Of a stretch of 64,000 bases of DNA, positions 1-11,526 are shown piece by piece. The stretch is from Thioploca ingrica (GTDB taxonomy: Bacteria; Pseudomonadota; Gammaproteobacteria; Beggiatoales; Beggiatoaceae), in NCBI GenBank assembly GCA_000828835.1, contig AP014633.1, positions 4,154,001-4,218,000 of the forward strand, read 5' to 3'. The notes below the pieces were generated by a model, which did no database searches, was not told the origin of the DNA, and saw only the letters and a program-made list of their open reading frames with translations. Position 1 is the first letter of the stretch, and every line of letters starts with the position of its first letter. The position numbers and the translations under genes were made by a program.

Positions 1-286
1 ATGAAACCTATTACTATGGTACGAATTTATCTGACCGAGGCTGAAAAGAAATTAGCGCCGTTATTAAAATACTTGCATGATGACAGCCAAGTTCTTGGTG
101 TGACCGTGTTGAGAGGCATTAGTGGCTTTGGCAAATCGGGTAAAATTCATAGTGCTCATTTAATCGATTTATCTTTTGACTTGCCGGTGATAGTTGAATT
201 TTTTGATACGCCCACCAAAATTGATCATATTTTACTGCAATTACAGACTTTAATTGAACCAGGACATCTCGTTCATTGGTCTGCTC
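1..286 (+). repeat. Copy 1 of 286-bp duplication covering the DUF190 coding region
   Basis: Bases 1-286 match 955-1240 with one visible difference, a synonymous T/C change at about position 153 versus 1107. Similarity stops abruptly at the junction to the SPOR-coding sequence. The left limit cannot be seen because it coincides with the window edge. Such identity implies recent duplication, gene conversion or an assembly artefact. Confidence 0.9.
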
Positions 287-561
287 CAGCCGGATCAGCA
301 GAAATATATACTACAGCAACGAGTGGCGAAGAAAAATGGTACGTACAGGCAGCCAGTTTCAAGGATGAAGCGCTGGCGCAAAATTTAGTACAGAAAATTA
401 AAGATAATCATATTGCTACCGAAGCGCATATTGTCCAAAGCAGTAATGGTTGGTATGCAGTGCGGCTTCCGCCTCAAAGCGAGCAAGAAAAGGTTAGACA
501 ACAACATCAACAATTACGAGATGTGTTGAGAATTAATGGGATAATTAAGAAATTAAATTGA
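1..561 (+). CDS. DUF190-SPOR chimeric protein
   Basis: A 186-residue reading frame. Residues 1-95 are a DUF190 domain, the small cytoplasmic family often encoded with the fluoride exporter CrcB. They are nearly identical in DNA to the stand-alone DUF190 gene at 955-1269. From about residue 96 the sequence changes to a SPOR (peptidoglycan-binding) domain, with the WYVQAASF and GWYAVRL strands at about residues 113-155, and a basic tail. SPOR domains normally act in the periplasm, but no signal peptide or membrane segment is visible here, so the fusion may be a recombination product or a misjoin. The frame begins at the first base of the window, so the true start may lie upstream. The SPOR half may be the stranded 3' end of a secreted protein gene. 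Confidence 0.6.
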   Translation: MKPITMVRIYLTEAEKKLAPLLKYLHDDSQVLGVTVLRGISGFGKSGKIHSAHLIDLSFDLPVIVEFFDTPTKIDHILLQLQTLIEPGHLVHWSAPAGSAEIYTTATSGEEKWYVQAASFKDEALAQNLVQKIKDNHIATEAHIVQSSNGWYAVRLPPQSEQEKVRQQHQQLRDVLRINGIIKKLN

Positions 562-586
562 TAAATAGTCTATTGAGGGAATAGTT

Positions 587-954
587 ATGCTTCGTTTAGT
601 AGCGATTGCAGCAGGAGGAGCGGTAGGTGCAGTGCTACGTTTTGGGTTAACCAATGGGGTACATGCGTTATTAAACACTAAGTTTCCGTATGGTACCTTA
701 GTGGTCAATGTATTAGGCTGTTTGGCTATGGGGTTTTTATCGGTGGTGATGTTAGAACGTTTTGTCAGCGTAGAATGGCGCGCTGCCTTACTGACCGGTT
801 TATTAGGTGCTTTTACCACTTTCTCGACTTTTTCATTAGAAACGTTGAATTTACTAAACCAAGGTGAATCGACTAAAGCATTACTGAATATTTTTCTTAG
901 CTTCAGCTTGTGTTTGTTGGCAACATGGTTAGGTTTATCTTGGGCGAGACAATT

Positions 955-958
<4 letters not shown>
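587..958 (+). CDS. crcB: Fluoride ion exporter CrcB/Fluc
   Basis: A 123-residue, very hydrophobic protein with four predicted membrane segments, the family length for CrcB/Fluc. Family signatures visible are GGAVGAVLRFGL near the N-terminus, FPYGTLVVNVLGC at about residues 33-45, and GLLGAFTTFSTFSLE at about residues 71-85, which carries the Phe-box and TxxTFSTFS signature. These proteins form dual-topology dimeric fluoride channels in the inner membrane. The start has a purine-rich site (GAGGGAA) upstream. The stop overlaps the start of the next DUF190 gene (ATGA), so the two are translationally coupled. No fluoride riboswitch is visible in the short upstream gap. Confidence 0.95.
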
Positions 959-2546
<1,588 letters not shown>

Positions 2547-2564
2547 ATAATGTAAATAATGTAG

Positions 2565-2591
2565 GGTGGGTAGAGCGCAGCGAAACCCGCC
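2565..2591. repeat. Short intergenic hairpin after serS
   Basis: GGTGGGT pairs with ACCCGCC (one G-T wobble) across a 13-base loop, followed on the + strand by a short T-run. The GTAGGGTGGGTAGAGCGCAG wording is typical of dispersed intergenic palindromes. It could serve as the serS terminator. Confidence 0.5.
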
Positions 2592-2635
2592 ATTTTAAAA
2601 GGATTGCTGAGTTTCACTAGTGGAGAAAAACCAGA

Positions 2636-3088
2636 ATGATAGAAAGACAAGCGAATGAAAATTTGTTAGCAGAAGAGATGATGGCATTACAAAGTGGGAT
2701 AGCTGCTTTCGAGACCAAACAATTTGTCCGTGCCTATCAACTACTTTTGCATTTAGCTCAACAAGGTCATCCGCAAGCGCAATATCGTTTAGCCATTATG
2801 GCTCAAAATGGCTTAGGACAAGTCGTCAATCCGCAAGAAGCCGTCCGTTGGATGCAAGCAGCGGCTGAACAAGGTTTGGATTTAGCTCAACATGGATTGG
2901 GTTTTATGTACCTCGAAGGCGAATGTGTCGAGCAAAATGATACCCAAGCCGCTCACTGGTTCCGTTTAGCCGCAAAACAAGGTTTAGCCGGTGCACAAGC
3001 GACGCTAGGCAATTTGTATGAACAAGGACGTGGTGTAGAAAAAGATCTCGAAGAAGCCCAACGCTGGTATGCTAAAGCGGGATTTTAA
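2636..3088 (+). CDS. Sel1-repeat (TPR-like) protein
   Basis: A 150-residue protein made mostly of Sel1-like repeats of about 36 residues: QGHPQAQYRLAIMAQNGLG (about 44-62), QGLDLAQHGLGFMYLEGE (about 80-97) and QGLAGAQATLGNLYEQGRG (about 116-134). Sel1 repeats form alpha-alpha solenoids that mediate protein-protein contacts. No signal peptide is seen, so it is probably cytoplasmic. The start at 2636 gives a sensible N-terminus; the in-frame ATG at codon 15 is an alternative. The partner is unknown. Confidence 0.85.
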   Translation: MIERQANENLLAEEMMALQSGIAAFETKQFVRAYQLLLHLAQQGHPQAQYRLAIMAQNGLGQVVNPQEAVRWMQAAAEQGLDLAQHGLGFMYLEGECVEQNDTQAAHWFRLAAKQGLAGAQATLGNLYEQGRGVEKDLEEAQRWYAKAGF

Positions 3089-3107
3089 TTTTACCGCTAG
3101 ATTGGAC

Positions 3108-3760
3108 TTAAGGATGAATATTACCGGCTACGGTCGCTGACCATTGCTCAATAATCTCTTTGGTATTTTTTAACACGCTTAAGATCACGGTAATTTCTTG
3201 AGCGGTTACATTCAAGCCGGTATGTACTGCGTAACTCGATCCCGCCAATATCACAAAATGCCAATATCGTCCCATTATGTAGGTGCCATACACGGGATGC
3301 CCATCATTATTTAAGTGTTGAGCTGTGACCATCGCAATCATCAGTTGTCCTAAGGGATCATCTGAAGAATCACGTTCTTTTTTATATTCATGGATGAAAA
3401 AGAATGGCCGTTTTGGCGAGCGTTTGCCACCGGCTACCAAAAAATTAACCCTGCCGGAGATGATTTCATCATGAAAAGTCATAGATAACTCTCGATCTAA
3501 AAAGGGTTTATAATATTCTTGCTCAAAATTGACCAGATTCAAGAGTGGAATAATAAAATAGACCTTTAATTCTTCTTCATTCCAGTCCCAAACATGATCT
3601 AACAACTTTTGTCGCGTAATTGTATTAATTGCTGCTCTTCTTCTCGTGAAGTGTCCTGATGAGGTATTATCCAGGCGGTTAACTGTTCATGATTTTTTTG
3701 TAACACCAACTGAAACGTTTCTTCGACATCTTCAATCGTCCATTTGGAAAAGGATTTCAT
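3108..3760 (-). pseudogene. Frameshifted PD-(D/E)XK-like hypothetical gene
   Basis: Two overlapping pieces on the minus strand make one gene. The 5' piece starts with ATG at 3760 (MKSFSKWTIEDVEETFQL) and runs to a stop at 3599-3601. The 3' piece, in another frame, reads LLDHVWDWNEEELKVYFIIP from about 3605 down to 3108. Adding one A to the GACAAAAG run near 3608 would join them into a protein of about 217 residues. The 3' piece has an E-x-K motif (FFIHEYKKE) followed by a helical GQLMIAMVTAQ stretch, which resembles the PD-(D/E)XK nuclease fold (inference). Either a real frameshift or a homopolymer sequencing error is possible. Confidence 0.7.
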
Positions 3761-3907
3761 TAGAGTCCCTCCAGCTTATGAGCATCCGTTTCTGATATTT
3801 AAATTTAAGGGATTCTTGAGGTTGGGCTTTCTTGATAGCAACCCGAAATCAGGAAGGGGAATTGCTACCTCCTTGAATTGTGTGTGGCGTAGTTCCGGCT
3901 ACACTCG

Positions 3908-4534
3908 CTACCCGGATTTCAAATATTTTTCTTTTTGTAAATATTCCTCAAGTTCTTCTGCTAATTTTAAAATTAATTCATTGACGAGGTTAATATATTC
4001 TTCGATATTTTCCAGACTTAAAATGTAACTATTTTCACCATGAGCAATATGATTTCTAATACTAACTAATTTATTGATTTTTGCTCTATATTGAGCAAAT
4101 TTATCTACATTCAATCCAAAGAGTTGACATAAGTCTTTTAAAACATCAAAGTTTAAATTTGCTTGAGTATTAATATGCTTGTCAAATTTTAATTGTTGAT
4201 TAAGAAATAGAAGAAAATTTTCTGAGAATTGACACTTTTGTTCAAAAGATTGTTTGCCTTTTAAATAATCAAATTTTTCTTGAAGACTTAAGACAAAAAT
4301 ATTAATTTTTACTTGATGATGCTGCAATTTTAATTGGTTAAAATGAGCTAGAATTTTCTTCAAAGAATCAATAACAAATCCTTCCCAATGGGCATAAATG
4401 TACGGAATACTCATTCGCAAAAACAGTACTTGATTATCATCTGATAATTGGTAATAGATATATTTTATTTTGGAGAAATCTTTTTCTCTCCACTCATTTT
4501 CTTGCTTAATTTCTTCTATGATTTTTGCAATCAT
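3908..4534 (-). CDS. HEPN domain protein (MAE_28990/MAE_18760-like), putative RNase
   Basis: A 208-residue helical protein. The C-terminal part has RNHIAHGEN with R160 and H165, the RX4-6H signature of HEPN ribonucleases. The N-terminal IYAHWEGFV segment (about residues 46-54) is characteristic of the MAE_28990/MAE_18760-like HEPN family. Its ATG overlaps the stop of the upstream DUF262 gene (ATGA), so the two are translationally coupled. HEPN proteins of this kind are usually toxins or defence effectors that cut RNA. Function here is inferred from motif and pairing; no catalytic evidence is available. Confidence 0.75.
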   Translation of the reverse strand: MIAKIIEEIKQENEWREKDFSKIKYIYYQLSDDNQVLFLRMSIPYIYAHWEGFVIDSLKKILAHFNQLKLQHHQVKINIFVLSLQEKFDYLKGKQSFEQKCQFSENFLLFLNQQLKFDKHINTQANLNFDVLKDLCQLFGLNVDKFAQYRAKINKLVSIRNHIAHGENSYILSLENIEEYINLVNELILKLAEELEEYLQKEKYLKSG

Positions 4535-5586
4535 TTGCCGAGAATTTCCAAAGCGGTTTCAATTCGTTGTTTTGTCCTCTTACTTGATGAATAGGTTGCT
4601 ACTTTATCAAAAGTCGCTTCTTCTTTAGCTTGCTTTACTTTTTGAATAAACAGCTCGGGTTTATCTTTATACCTATCATAAAAAATATCGAGACCCAACA
4701 TGACGATATCATAGTAGGCTGGCGCGAAGTTACCGTTAGTTGCTCTGAAGATTTGGTCATTAGCATGTTGCTTTAGATAAGTTATTAGCTTAAGCAAATG
4801 TTGCTGTTCATGATTAACATCAAAACTAAGTTCCTTTTTAGTTACTTTTTCCATAAATTGGGTCAGGTGATCTTGGATAGTGACAAAATCCCACCCACAG
4901 TGCTTTAAGGTAAAGAATCTTAAGACCAATTCCTGACAATACATTTGGTCAATCTGTTTGTCGGTGGGTCGAATAATATTTTTAAAATCATCGCTGTTAC
5001 CAATGTCAATGAGGAGCTGATTAAATTCGTTGCCATCCTCTCTGAAGATACAATTTCTAATTTCTTGCTCAGATAAAGGTTCTCCTAAGGTATTGAGACG
5101 ATTGAACAGTTCGTAACGCATATCCACTATACTATCCCATTTAACAATCTCCACTCGACACACGGCTCGTTTGATAGTAAATTTCAAAAGTGGGGATAAA
5201 TTATTAATAGTATAACCTTCAAGCTCTCTAACAATTCCTCCTGGCGTTAAGTAAAGGTTATTTTTTGTCTCCGGCACATTTTTTAAGATTCCAAAAAAAG
5301 CCAGAATTGTGGAAATTCTTTGTAGTCCATCAACTAATTCCCATTTGGCATTCTTATCCTCGGCAATAAAAATCGGTGGGACTGGGATACCCAATAAAAT
5401 GGATTCTATAAATTTGGTTTGTCTCACTTTATCCCATCTAAAAGATCTTTGATATTCAGGATTTATAAATAGAGTCCCTTCTTCATATAAATTAATTAAT
5501 TCACCAAAAGACATGTCAAGTCGGTCAGTTCGGAGATGGTTTCTTTTCTCAGTAATGATGATTTCAAGTTGTTTAGGTTCAATCAT
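4531..5586 (-). CDS. DUF262 (GmrSD-N/ParB-like) domain protein
   Basis: A 351-residue protein with an N-terminal DUF262 domain: INPEYQRSFRW (about 41-51), ILLGIPVPPIFIAE (about 63-76) and the signature VDGLQR (85-90). DUF262 is the ParB/sulfiredoxin-like NTP-using domain found in GmrSD type IV restriction enzymes. The usual C-terminal DUF1524 HNH nuclease is not seen; the C-terminal 150 residues are helical and unrecognised, and the HEPN protein encoded next could supply the nuclease. It is the first gene of the pair. An intergenic hairpin lies upstream at 5632-5658. Confidence 0.8.
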   Translation of the reverse strand: MIEPKQLEIIITEKRNHLRTDRLDMSFGELINLYEEGTLFINPEYQRSFRWDKVRQTKFIESILLGIPVPPIFIAEDKNAKWELVDGLQRISTILAFFGILKNVPETKNNLYLTPGGIVRELEGYTINNLSPLLKFTIKRAVCRVEIVKWDSIVDMRYELFNRLNTLGEPLSEQEIRNCIFREDGNEFNQLLIDIGNSDDFKNIIRPTDKQIDQMYCQELVLRFFTLKHCGWDFVTIQDHLTQFMEKVTKKELSFDVNHEQQHLLKLITYLKQHANDQIFRATNGNFAPAYYDIVMLGLDIFYDRYKDKPELFIQKVKQAKEEATFDKVATYSSSKRTKQRIETALEILGK

Positions 5587-5631
5587 AATAATGGGTTTCA
5601 GTTGTTTTTATCTTAATAATTAAGCCAGTAG

Positions 5632-5658
5632 CCTGGATGGAACACAGTGGAATCCAGG
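5632..5658. repeat. Intergenic palindrome CCTGGAT...ATCCAGG
   Basis: Seven-base perfect arms separated by 13 bases, followed by sequence of the same flavour (GATTCCGCTACGCTTCATTC). It lies between lpdA, whose 3' end faces it, and the start of the DUF262 gene, and could act as the terminator of the sucA-sucB-lpdA operon. Confidence 0.5.
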
Positions 5659-5705
5659 AAAAGATTATACTCTCCCTCGATTCCGCTACGCTTCATTCTA
5701 CCCAA

Positions 5706-7121
5706 TTAAGCATGAATCATTCGCTCATCTACGCCTAACGCCGCTTCATGGATGGCTTCTGCTAAAGTCGGATGCGCATGAATAGTGCGAGCTAAATCTT
5801 CGGCACTGGCTTCAAATTCCATGGCGACTACGGCTTCGGCAATCAGTTCGGAAGCCGAGAGACCTAAAATGTGTACGCCTAAAATTTGATCGGTATGAGC
5901 ATGAGCTAAAATGCGCACCATGCCATTGGTATCGCCCTGTGCTTTAGCTCTCCCACTCGCAGCAAAGGGAAATTGGCCCAGTTTATATTCAATTCCGGCG
6001 GCTTGGAGTTGTTCTTCAGTCTGACCCACCCAAGCGAGTTCCGGTGCAGTATAGATAACCCAAGGAACTGTTTTATAGGACATTTCACTCTTTTGACCGG
6101 CTAAACGTTCTGCGACCATGATGCCTTCTTCTGAACCTTTATGAGCTAACATTGGCCCACCAATGACATCACCAATCGCATAAATTCCAGGTATATCCGT
6201 CTGCCGAGATTGATCGACTTGAATAAAGCCACGTTCATCCATTCTGATACCCACCGCTTTGGTATTTAATCCGTCGGTGTTCGGTTTGCGCCCAACCGCC
6301 ACAACTAATTTATCCACACAGAGTTGTTTTTGTTCCTGGTTATCTTGATAGGTGATAGTGATTTCATTGTTAGCGACACTGGCTGAAGTGACTTGAGTAT
6401 GGAGTTTAATGTTAAGTCCTTGTTTATTAAGTTCTTTAAAGGCAGCGGCGGCTATTTTACGGTCAGCAGCGGCGAGAAATTCCGGTAAGGCTTCCAGAAT
6501 AGTGACTTGGCTACCTAATCGATTCCACACACTACCGAGTTCTAAACCAATGGCACCCGCACCAATGATACCTAAACGTTGCGGAACGGTATTAAAAGCT
6601 AAGGCGCCGGTTGAATCAACGATGAATTGCTTATCAATCGGTGCCATGGGCAGCGTTGTGGGTACCGAACCGGTCGCAATAATAATATAGTCAGCGCTAA
6701 CAATTTGAGCATTTACTTGCGGAACAATAATTTCAACTTCATTGCTACTGACTAAACGCCCTTGTCCATGAATAAAGGTGACTTGATTTTTTTTAAACAA
6801 CCCGACAATGCCCTGGGTTAAGGTTTTGACGATTTTATCTTTTCGCGCTTGCATGGCGGCAATATCGATGGTTAAACCTTCGCACTGAATACCATGTTGA
6901 GCGGCTTGTTTTTGCATAAAATAATAATGGTGGGAAGAATCCAGTAGGGCTTTAGAAGGAATACAGCCAACATTAAGACAAGTCCCACCTAATGACGGTT
7001 TCCCTTCGGAGTTAACCCAGTTATCCACACAGGCGGTTTTCATGCCTAATTGAGCGCAACGAATAGCTGCCACATAACCGGCCGGACCGGCACCTATTAC
7101 GATAACATTATAATCTGCCAT
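5706..7121 (-). CDS. lpdA: Dihydrolipoyl dehydrogenase (E3)
   Basis: A 471-residue FAD-dependent pyridine nucleotide-disulfide oxidoreductase that reoxidises dihydrolipoamide with NAD+. The N-terminal GAGPAGYVAA (about residues 10-19) binds FAD. The redox-active pair is C48/C53 in GGTCLNVGCIPSK. GAGAIGLELGSVW (about 190) is the NAD site, and HPTLAEAIHEA near the C-terminus carries the catalytic His-Glu. It is the third gene of a sucA-sucB-lpdA operon, 15 bases after sucB, so it probably serves 2-oxoglutarate dehydrogenase. No lipoyl domain is fused at the N-terminus. Confidence 0.97.
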   Translation of the reverse strand: MADYNVIVIGAGPAGYVAAIRCAQLGMKTACVDNWVNSEGKPSLGGTCLNVGCIPSKALLDSSHHYYFMQKQAAQHGIQCEGLTIDIAAMQARKDKIVKTLTQGIVGLFKKNQVTFIHGQGRLVSSNEVEIIVPQVNAQIVSADYIIIATGSVPTTLPMAPIDKQFIVDSTGALAFNTVPQRLGIIGAGAIGLELGSVWNRLGSQVTILEALPEFLAAADRKIAAAAFKELNKQGLNIKLHTQVTSASVANNEITITYQDNQEQKQLCVDKLVVAVGRKPNTDGLNTKAVGIRMDERGFIQVDQSRQTDIPGIYAIGDVIGGPMLAHKGSEEGIMVAERLAGQKSEMSYKTVPWVIYTAPELAWVGQTEEQLQAAGIEYKLGQFPFAASGRAKAQGDTNGMVRILAHAHTDQILGVHILGLSASELIAEAVVAMEFEASAEDLARTIHAHPTLAEAIHEAALGVDERMIHA

Positions 7122-7136
7122 GATTTTTTACTCTGG

Positions 7137-8357
7137 TTAAATATCTAATAGTAAACGAGCCGGGTCTTCTATCGCATTTTTGATCGCCATGAGAAACTGT
7201 ATGGCATCACGTCCGTCGATTAAGCGATGGTCATAAGATAAAGCCACATACATGATGGGACGAATAACAACTTGCCCATTTTCAGCGATGGGGCGTTCGA
7301 CGATATTGTGCATACCCAAAATGGCGCTTTGGGGTGGGTTTAAGATCGGCGTTGACAACATCGAACCAAATACGCCACCGTTAGTGATACTAAAGGTACC
7401 CCCGTTCAATTCTTCTATACTGAGTTGCGCATCACGGGCACGTTGAGCAAAATTAGCAATATTTTTTTCGATTTCGGCAAAAGATAAAATATCAACATCA
7501 CGTAAAATGGGAACCACTAATCCACGGGATGAATTGACGGCAATACCAATATCGTAGTAACCATGATAAATAATATCATCCCCTTCGGTAGACGCATTAA
7601 TAATCGGAAATCGTTGTAAGGCCATGACGACCGCTTTGGTGAAAAACGACATGAAACCCAGTTTCACATTATGTTTCTTTTCAAACGCTTCCCGATGTTT
7701 TTGCCGTAAGTCCATCACGGCTTGCATATTGATTTCGTTAAAAGTCGTGAGAATCGCATGATGATGTTGAGCGGCAAGTAACCGTTCGGCAACGCGCTTG
7801 CGCAAGCGTGTCATCGGTACTCGTTCTTCCGGACGTCCTAAGGTATCCGCCGTTGTTCCTCTTAAAGCTGGGGAAGTTCTGGTGGGTTCGGCAATGATCG
7901 GTGAGCTGGGTTTTTCCTGAATTGACCAAGGTTGTGGAGATTGCCTTAATAGATCGGCTTTGGTAACCCGGTCGCCTTGATGTGGAACCGCCCACGGTTC
8001 GATACCTTGTTCGGCGGCAATTTTACGAACCGCCGGGCTGGTTTTAACCGGTATGACCGGGGGTGAGGTGGTCGTTGCTGATTCGAGGTGCGGTGGCGGC
8101 GTCGTGAGAGGAGCACCACTGGTATCAATGTAACCGATGACTTCGCCACTAAAAACGTTTTCTCCCCCGGGTTTGAGAATTTCTTTTAATACCCCGGTAT
8201 GAGGAGTAACGACTTCTAAAACGACTTTATCCGTTTCAATTTCAACTAATTTATCATTTTCTTTAATAGCATCGCCCGGCTGAAAGTACCAAGTTAATAA
8301 GGTTGCTTCAGCAACCGACTCCGCCAATACGGGCACTTTGACTTCAAAAATAGACAC
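7137..8357 (-). CDS. sucB: Dihydrolipoyllysine succinyltransferase (E2 of 2-oxoglutarate dehydrogenase)
   Basis: A 406-residue E2 enzyme that moves the succinyl group from TPP on E1 to CoA. An N-terminal lipoyl domain has the modified lysine K44 in [12 protein letters not shown] linker rich in Pro and Thr follows, then a peripheral subunit-binding domain ([19 protein letters not shown], about residues 108-126), and the acyltransferase domain with the catalytic [12 protein letters not shown] near residues 374-385 (H377, D381). Length matches E. coli SucB. It lies between sucA (11-base gap) and lpdA (15-base gap), so the three are almost certainly one operon. Confidence 0.97.
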   Translation of the reverse strand: MSIFEVKVPVLAESVAEATLLTWYFQPGDAIKENDKLVEIETDKVVLEVVTPHTGVLKEILKPGGENVFSGEVIGYIDTSGAPLTTPPPHLESATTTSPPVIPVKTSPAVRKIAAEQGIEPWAVPHQGDRVTKADLLRQSPQPWSIQEKPSSPIIAEPTRTSPALRGTTADTLGRPEERVPMTRLRKRVAERLLAAQHHHAILTTFNEINMQAVMDLRQKHREAFEKKHNVKLGFMSFFTKAVVMALQRFPIINASTEGDDIIYHGYYDIGIAVNSSRGLVVPILRDVDILSFAEIEKNIANFAQRARDAQLSIEELNGGTFSITNGGVFGSMLSTPILNPPQSAILGMHNIVERPIAENGQVVIRPIMYVALSYDHRLIDGRDAIQFLMAIKNAIEDPARLLLDI

Positions 8358-8368
8358 GAATTCTTCCT

Positions 8369-11188
8369 TTATGAGTTACTCGGTGGGTTGAGTTGTAAAG
8401 CATCGTTAATCAATTGTTGGAGTTGTTGACGGTGAACACTTAAATAGCCAGTCGCTGGTGACGCCGAGGAAGGTCGTCCAGCATATTCAATCCGACCTCC
8501 TTGATAACCCCAGTTAACATCCATATGGGCACGCATGTACCACCAAGCGCCTTGATTACGGGATTCTTCTTGTACCCAAACGCGATGTTCCACATGGGGG
8601 TAACGTTCCAATAACTGGGTTACCGCTACCTTCGGATAAGGGTAGAGTTGTTCTAACCGAATAATAGCAATATGGTCAATACCATGAGTTTGCCTAGCTT
8701 CGACCAGATCAAAATAGACTTTACCGCTACAAAAGAGAAGTCGTTCCACTTTTTCTGGGTTGATGTCGGCTACTTCATCAATGACCGTTTTAAATTCTCC
8801 ATGAGTAAAATCTTCCCGGGGTGAAACTGACAACTTGTGACGTAGTAAACTTTTGGGGGTCATCACAATGAGCGGTTTACGGTAGGTACGGCGTATTTGT
8901 CGTCGCAACAGGTGAAAAAATTGCGCTGGGGTACTGGGGACACAGACCTGAATGTTATCTTCGGCGCAGAGTTGTAAGTAACGTTCTAACCGTGCAGAAG
9001 AATGTTCCGGTCCTTGTCCATCATAACCGTGAGGCAGTAACATGACTAAACCACAATAGCGTCGCCATTTTGCTTCTGAGGAACTAATAAATTGATCGAT
9101 CACCACTTGGGCATTATTAGCAAAATCGCCAAATTGCGCTTCCCATAAAACTAAAGTTTCCGGTTCCGAAGCACTATAACCATATTCAAAAGCTAAGACA
9201 GCTTCTTCTGAGAGTAAGGAATTAATCACTAAAAATTTAGCTTGCTCAGCCGCTAAATGCTGTAAAGGTAAGTGAGTTTCACCCGTTTCTTGATCATGTA
9301 ATACGGCATGGCGATGCGCAAAGGTGCCTCGCGCACTGTCTTGACCGGATAACCGTATCGGGTAACCTTCTACGAGTAAGCTAGCATAAGCCAAGGCTTC
9401 TGCACAACCCCAATCCAGGGGTAATTCACCTTTGCCCATTTGCTGACGGGCTTGTATTAGCCGAGCAACTCCGCGGTTAAGTTTAAAGTCGGCGGGTATG
9501 GTGGTGAGTTTGGTGATTAAATTTTGAAAAGTTTCCAGACTCAGGTGGGTATCAACGGGGATAGTCCAATGCGTATCAAGATAAGGTTTCCAATCGATAC
9601 CATGCTCAAAAGCTTTAGTCACTGGGCGGGAGACAACCTCTTTACTTTTTAAAGCAGCGCGATATTGTTGTAATAAGGTTTCGCTCTCTTCTGGACCGAT
9701 AATGCCTTCGTTAACTAACTGTTGCGCATAAATAGTTTGAGTAGAAGGATGTTGACTAATTTTTCGATACATAATGGGTTGAGTCCCCACCGGATCATCG
9801 GCTTCGTTATGTCCCTGTCGACGATAACAAACCATGTCAACCACCACATCTTTATGAAAAGCGGTTCGATAATTAAAGGCTAATTTAGTCACCAGTAAAA
9901 CCGCTTCGGGATCATCGCCATTGACGTGAAAAATCGGCACTTGTACCATTTTAGCGACATCGGTGCAATATAAGGTCGAGCGAGAATCTAACGGATCACT
10001 GGTGGTAAAACCAATTTGATTATTAATGATAATATGAACCGTTCCCCCAGTACTATAACCCTGGGTTTGAGATAAATTAAGCGTTTCCATGATAACACCT
10101 TGTCCGGCAAAAGCGGCATCACCATGAATTAATACCGGTAATACTTCATTACGCAATTTATCACCACGCCGATCTTGTCTCGCACGGACGGCACCTTCAA
10201 CCACCGGATTAATGATTTCTAAGTGAGAAGGATTAAATGCCAATGCTAAATGAACCAGTCCACCCGGGGTCATCACATCTGAAGAAAAACCTTGATGATA
10301 TTTGACATCTCCGGAACCACTCGTGGGGGTAACTTTGCCTTCGAATTCTGAAAAGAGATCTTTAGGACGTTTACCTAAAACGTTAACTAATACGTTTAAA
10401 CGGCCACGATGCGCCATGCCAATAATGATCTCTTTAACACCTTCAGCACCCGCATGTTGGATGAGTTCATCTAACAGTGCAATCAGACTTTCACTACCTT
10501 CGAGGGAAAAACGTTTTTGTCCAACATAGTTGGTATGTAAAAATTCTTCTAACCCTTGTGCTGCGGTCAAACGTTCCAAAATATTGAGTTTAGTTTCACT
10601 CATAAAATTGGGTTTCGCTAATGAGCCTTCTAAACGTTCTTGGATCCAGCGTTTTTGTTTAGTATCGGTGATGTGCATATATTCAGCACCAATAGTGCCA
10701 CAATAGATGGTTTTTATTCGTTTAATAATATTGGATAAAGTGTCTTTAGTAACACTATATAAAGAACCCGCATTAAATACGGTTTCCATATCCGCCGAAG
10801 TCAAACCATAATACTCTGGGTATAATTCTTCCACAACCGGACGTTCTTGCAATTGTAACGGATCTAAATTAGCTTGTTGATGTCCGCGAAAACGGTGCGC
10901 ATTAATGAGTTGTAACACCGCCGTTTGTTTTTTGGCAAATAATCCCAGCGTTTCATCGTTAGCACCGAAATGGTTCACACGCCGATTGCGGATAGGAATA
11001 GAATAGAGTTGTAGAAATTCAGCTTGAATGGGCGCATGAGGAATTTCTGGATGTGATAAAGGTTGTTCATATTGCAACTGCACAAAATAATCCCGCCACT
11101 CTTGACCAACTAAGGTGGGATTAATTAAGTAAGTTTCATACAAATCATCAATAAAAGCAGCATTATATAAATAAGAATGATGAGTCAT
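8369..11188 (-). CDS. sucA: 2-oxoglutarate dehydrogenase E1 component
   Basis: A 939-residue thiamine diphosphate-dependent enzyme that decarboxylates 2-oxoglutarate and starts succinyl-CoA synthesis in the TCA cycle. Features seen are the N-terminal E1o segment ([21 protein letters not shown]), [18 protein letters not shown] near residue 270, and the TPP/Mg2+ motif [17 protein letters not shown] with NNQIGFTT shortly after. The C-terminal transketolase-like half is complete. Length is normal (E. coli 933). It is the first gene of the operon, and the 338-base AT-rich gap to divergent mdh must hold its promoter. Confidence 0.97.
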   Translation of the reverse strand: MTHHSYLYNAAFIDDLYETYLINPTLVGQEWRDYFVQLQYEQPLSHPEIPHAPIQAEFLQLYSIPIRNRRVNHFGANDETLGLFAKKQTAVLQLINAHRFRGHQQANLDPLQLQERPVVEELYPEYYGLTSADMETVFNAGSLYSVTKDTLSNIIKRIKTIYCGTIGAEYMHITDTKQKRWIQERLEGSLAKPNFMSETKLNILERLTAAQGLEEFLHTNYVGQKRFSLEGSESLIALLDELIQHAGAEGVKEIIIGMAHRGRLNVLVNVLGKRPKDLFSEFEGKVTPTSGSGDVKYHQGFSSDVMTPGGLVHLALAFNPSHLEIINPVVEGAVRARQDRRGDKLRNEVLPVLIHGDAAFAGQGVIMETLNLSQTQGYSTGGTVHIIINNQIGFTTSDPLDSRSTLYCTDVAKMVQVPIFHVNGDDPEAVLLVTKLAFNYRTAFHKDVVVDMVCYRRQGHNEADDPVGTQPIMYRKISQHPSTQTIYAQQLVNEGIIGPEESETLLQQYRAALKSKEVVSRPVTKAFEHGIDWKPYLDTHWTIPVDTHLSLETFQNLITKLTTIPADFKLNRGVARLIQARQQMGKGELPLDWGCAEALAYASLLVEGYPIRLSGQDSARGTFAHRHAVLHDQETGETHLPLQHLAAEQAKFLVINSLLSEEAVLAFEYGYSASEPETLVLWEAQFGDFANNAQVVIDQFISSSEAKWRRYCGLVMLLPHGYDGQGPEHSSARLERYLQLCAEDNIQVCVPSTPAQFFHLLRRQIRRTYRKPLIVMTPKSLLRHKLSVSPREDFTHGEFKTVIDEVADINPEKVERLLFCSGKVYFDLVEARQTHGIDHIAIIRLEQLYPYPKVAVTQLLERYPHVEHRVWVQEESRNQGAWWYMRAHMDVNWGYQGGRIEYAGRPSSASPATGYLSVHRQQLQQLINDALQLNPPSNS

Positions 11189-11526
11189 TTTGATAAATTC
11201 TGGTTAATGAAATTAAGTTGATGAAAATTTTGGGTTACTTAATTTAAGCTTGAAATCAAGATTCTATTTATTAATAGAATATAATTTTATTTTATTTACT
11301 TTTATAAAATAATATTATATTGATTTTCTCTATTGATGTAATCAGGATAGTTTTATTTATATTTATTTCCCTTACTCAGAGTCTCATAACCAATTACAAT
11401 GACAGTTTATTGCTCTGCATTCAGAAATAAGTTAAGCCACTATTTTTGCTGATTTCAATGGGTAGGGATTATTTAATTTTTATATTAATATCGATAAAAA
11501 ACCAACTTACTGAGGAAAAAATCTTC
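11189..11526. promoter_or_regulatory. AT-rich divergent promoter region between sucA and mdh
   Basis: This gap separates two divergent TCA-cycle transcription units. It contains a near-perfect 20-base palindrome at 11261-11280 (ATTCTATTTATTAATAGAAT, one mismatched pair) followed by a very A/T-rich stretch with further T/A inverted runs up to about 11325. These are plausible regulator-binding or promoter elements. No confident -35/-10 pair could be assigned by eye. A purine-rich ribosome site (GAGGAAAA) precedes the mdh ATG at 11527. Confidence 0.5.

Noticed and set aside
562..586. Fluoride riboswitch before crcB
   Set aside because: The gap is only 25 bases and shows no crcB-motif fold.
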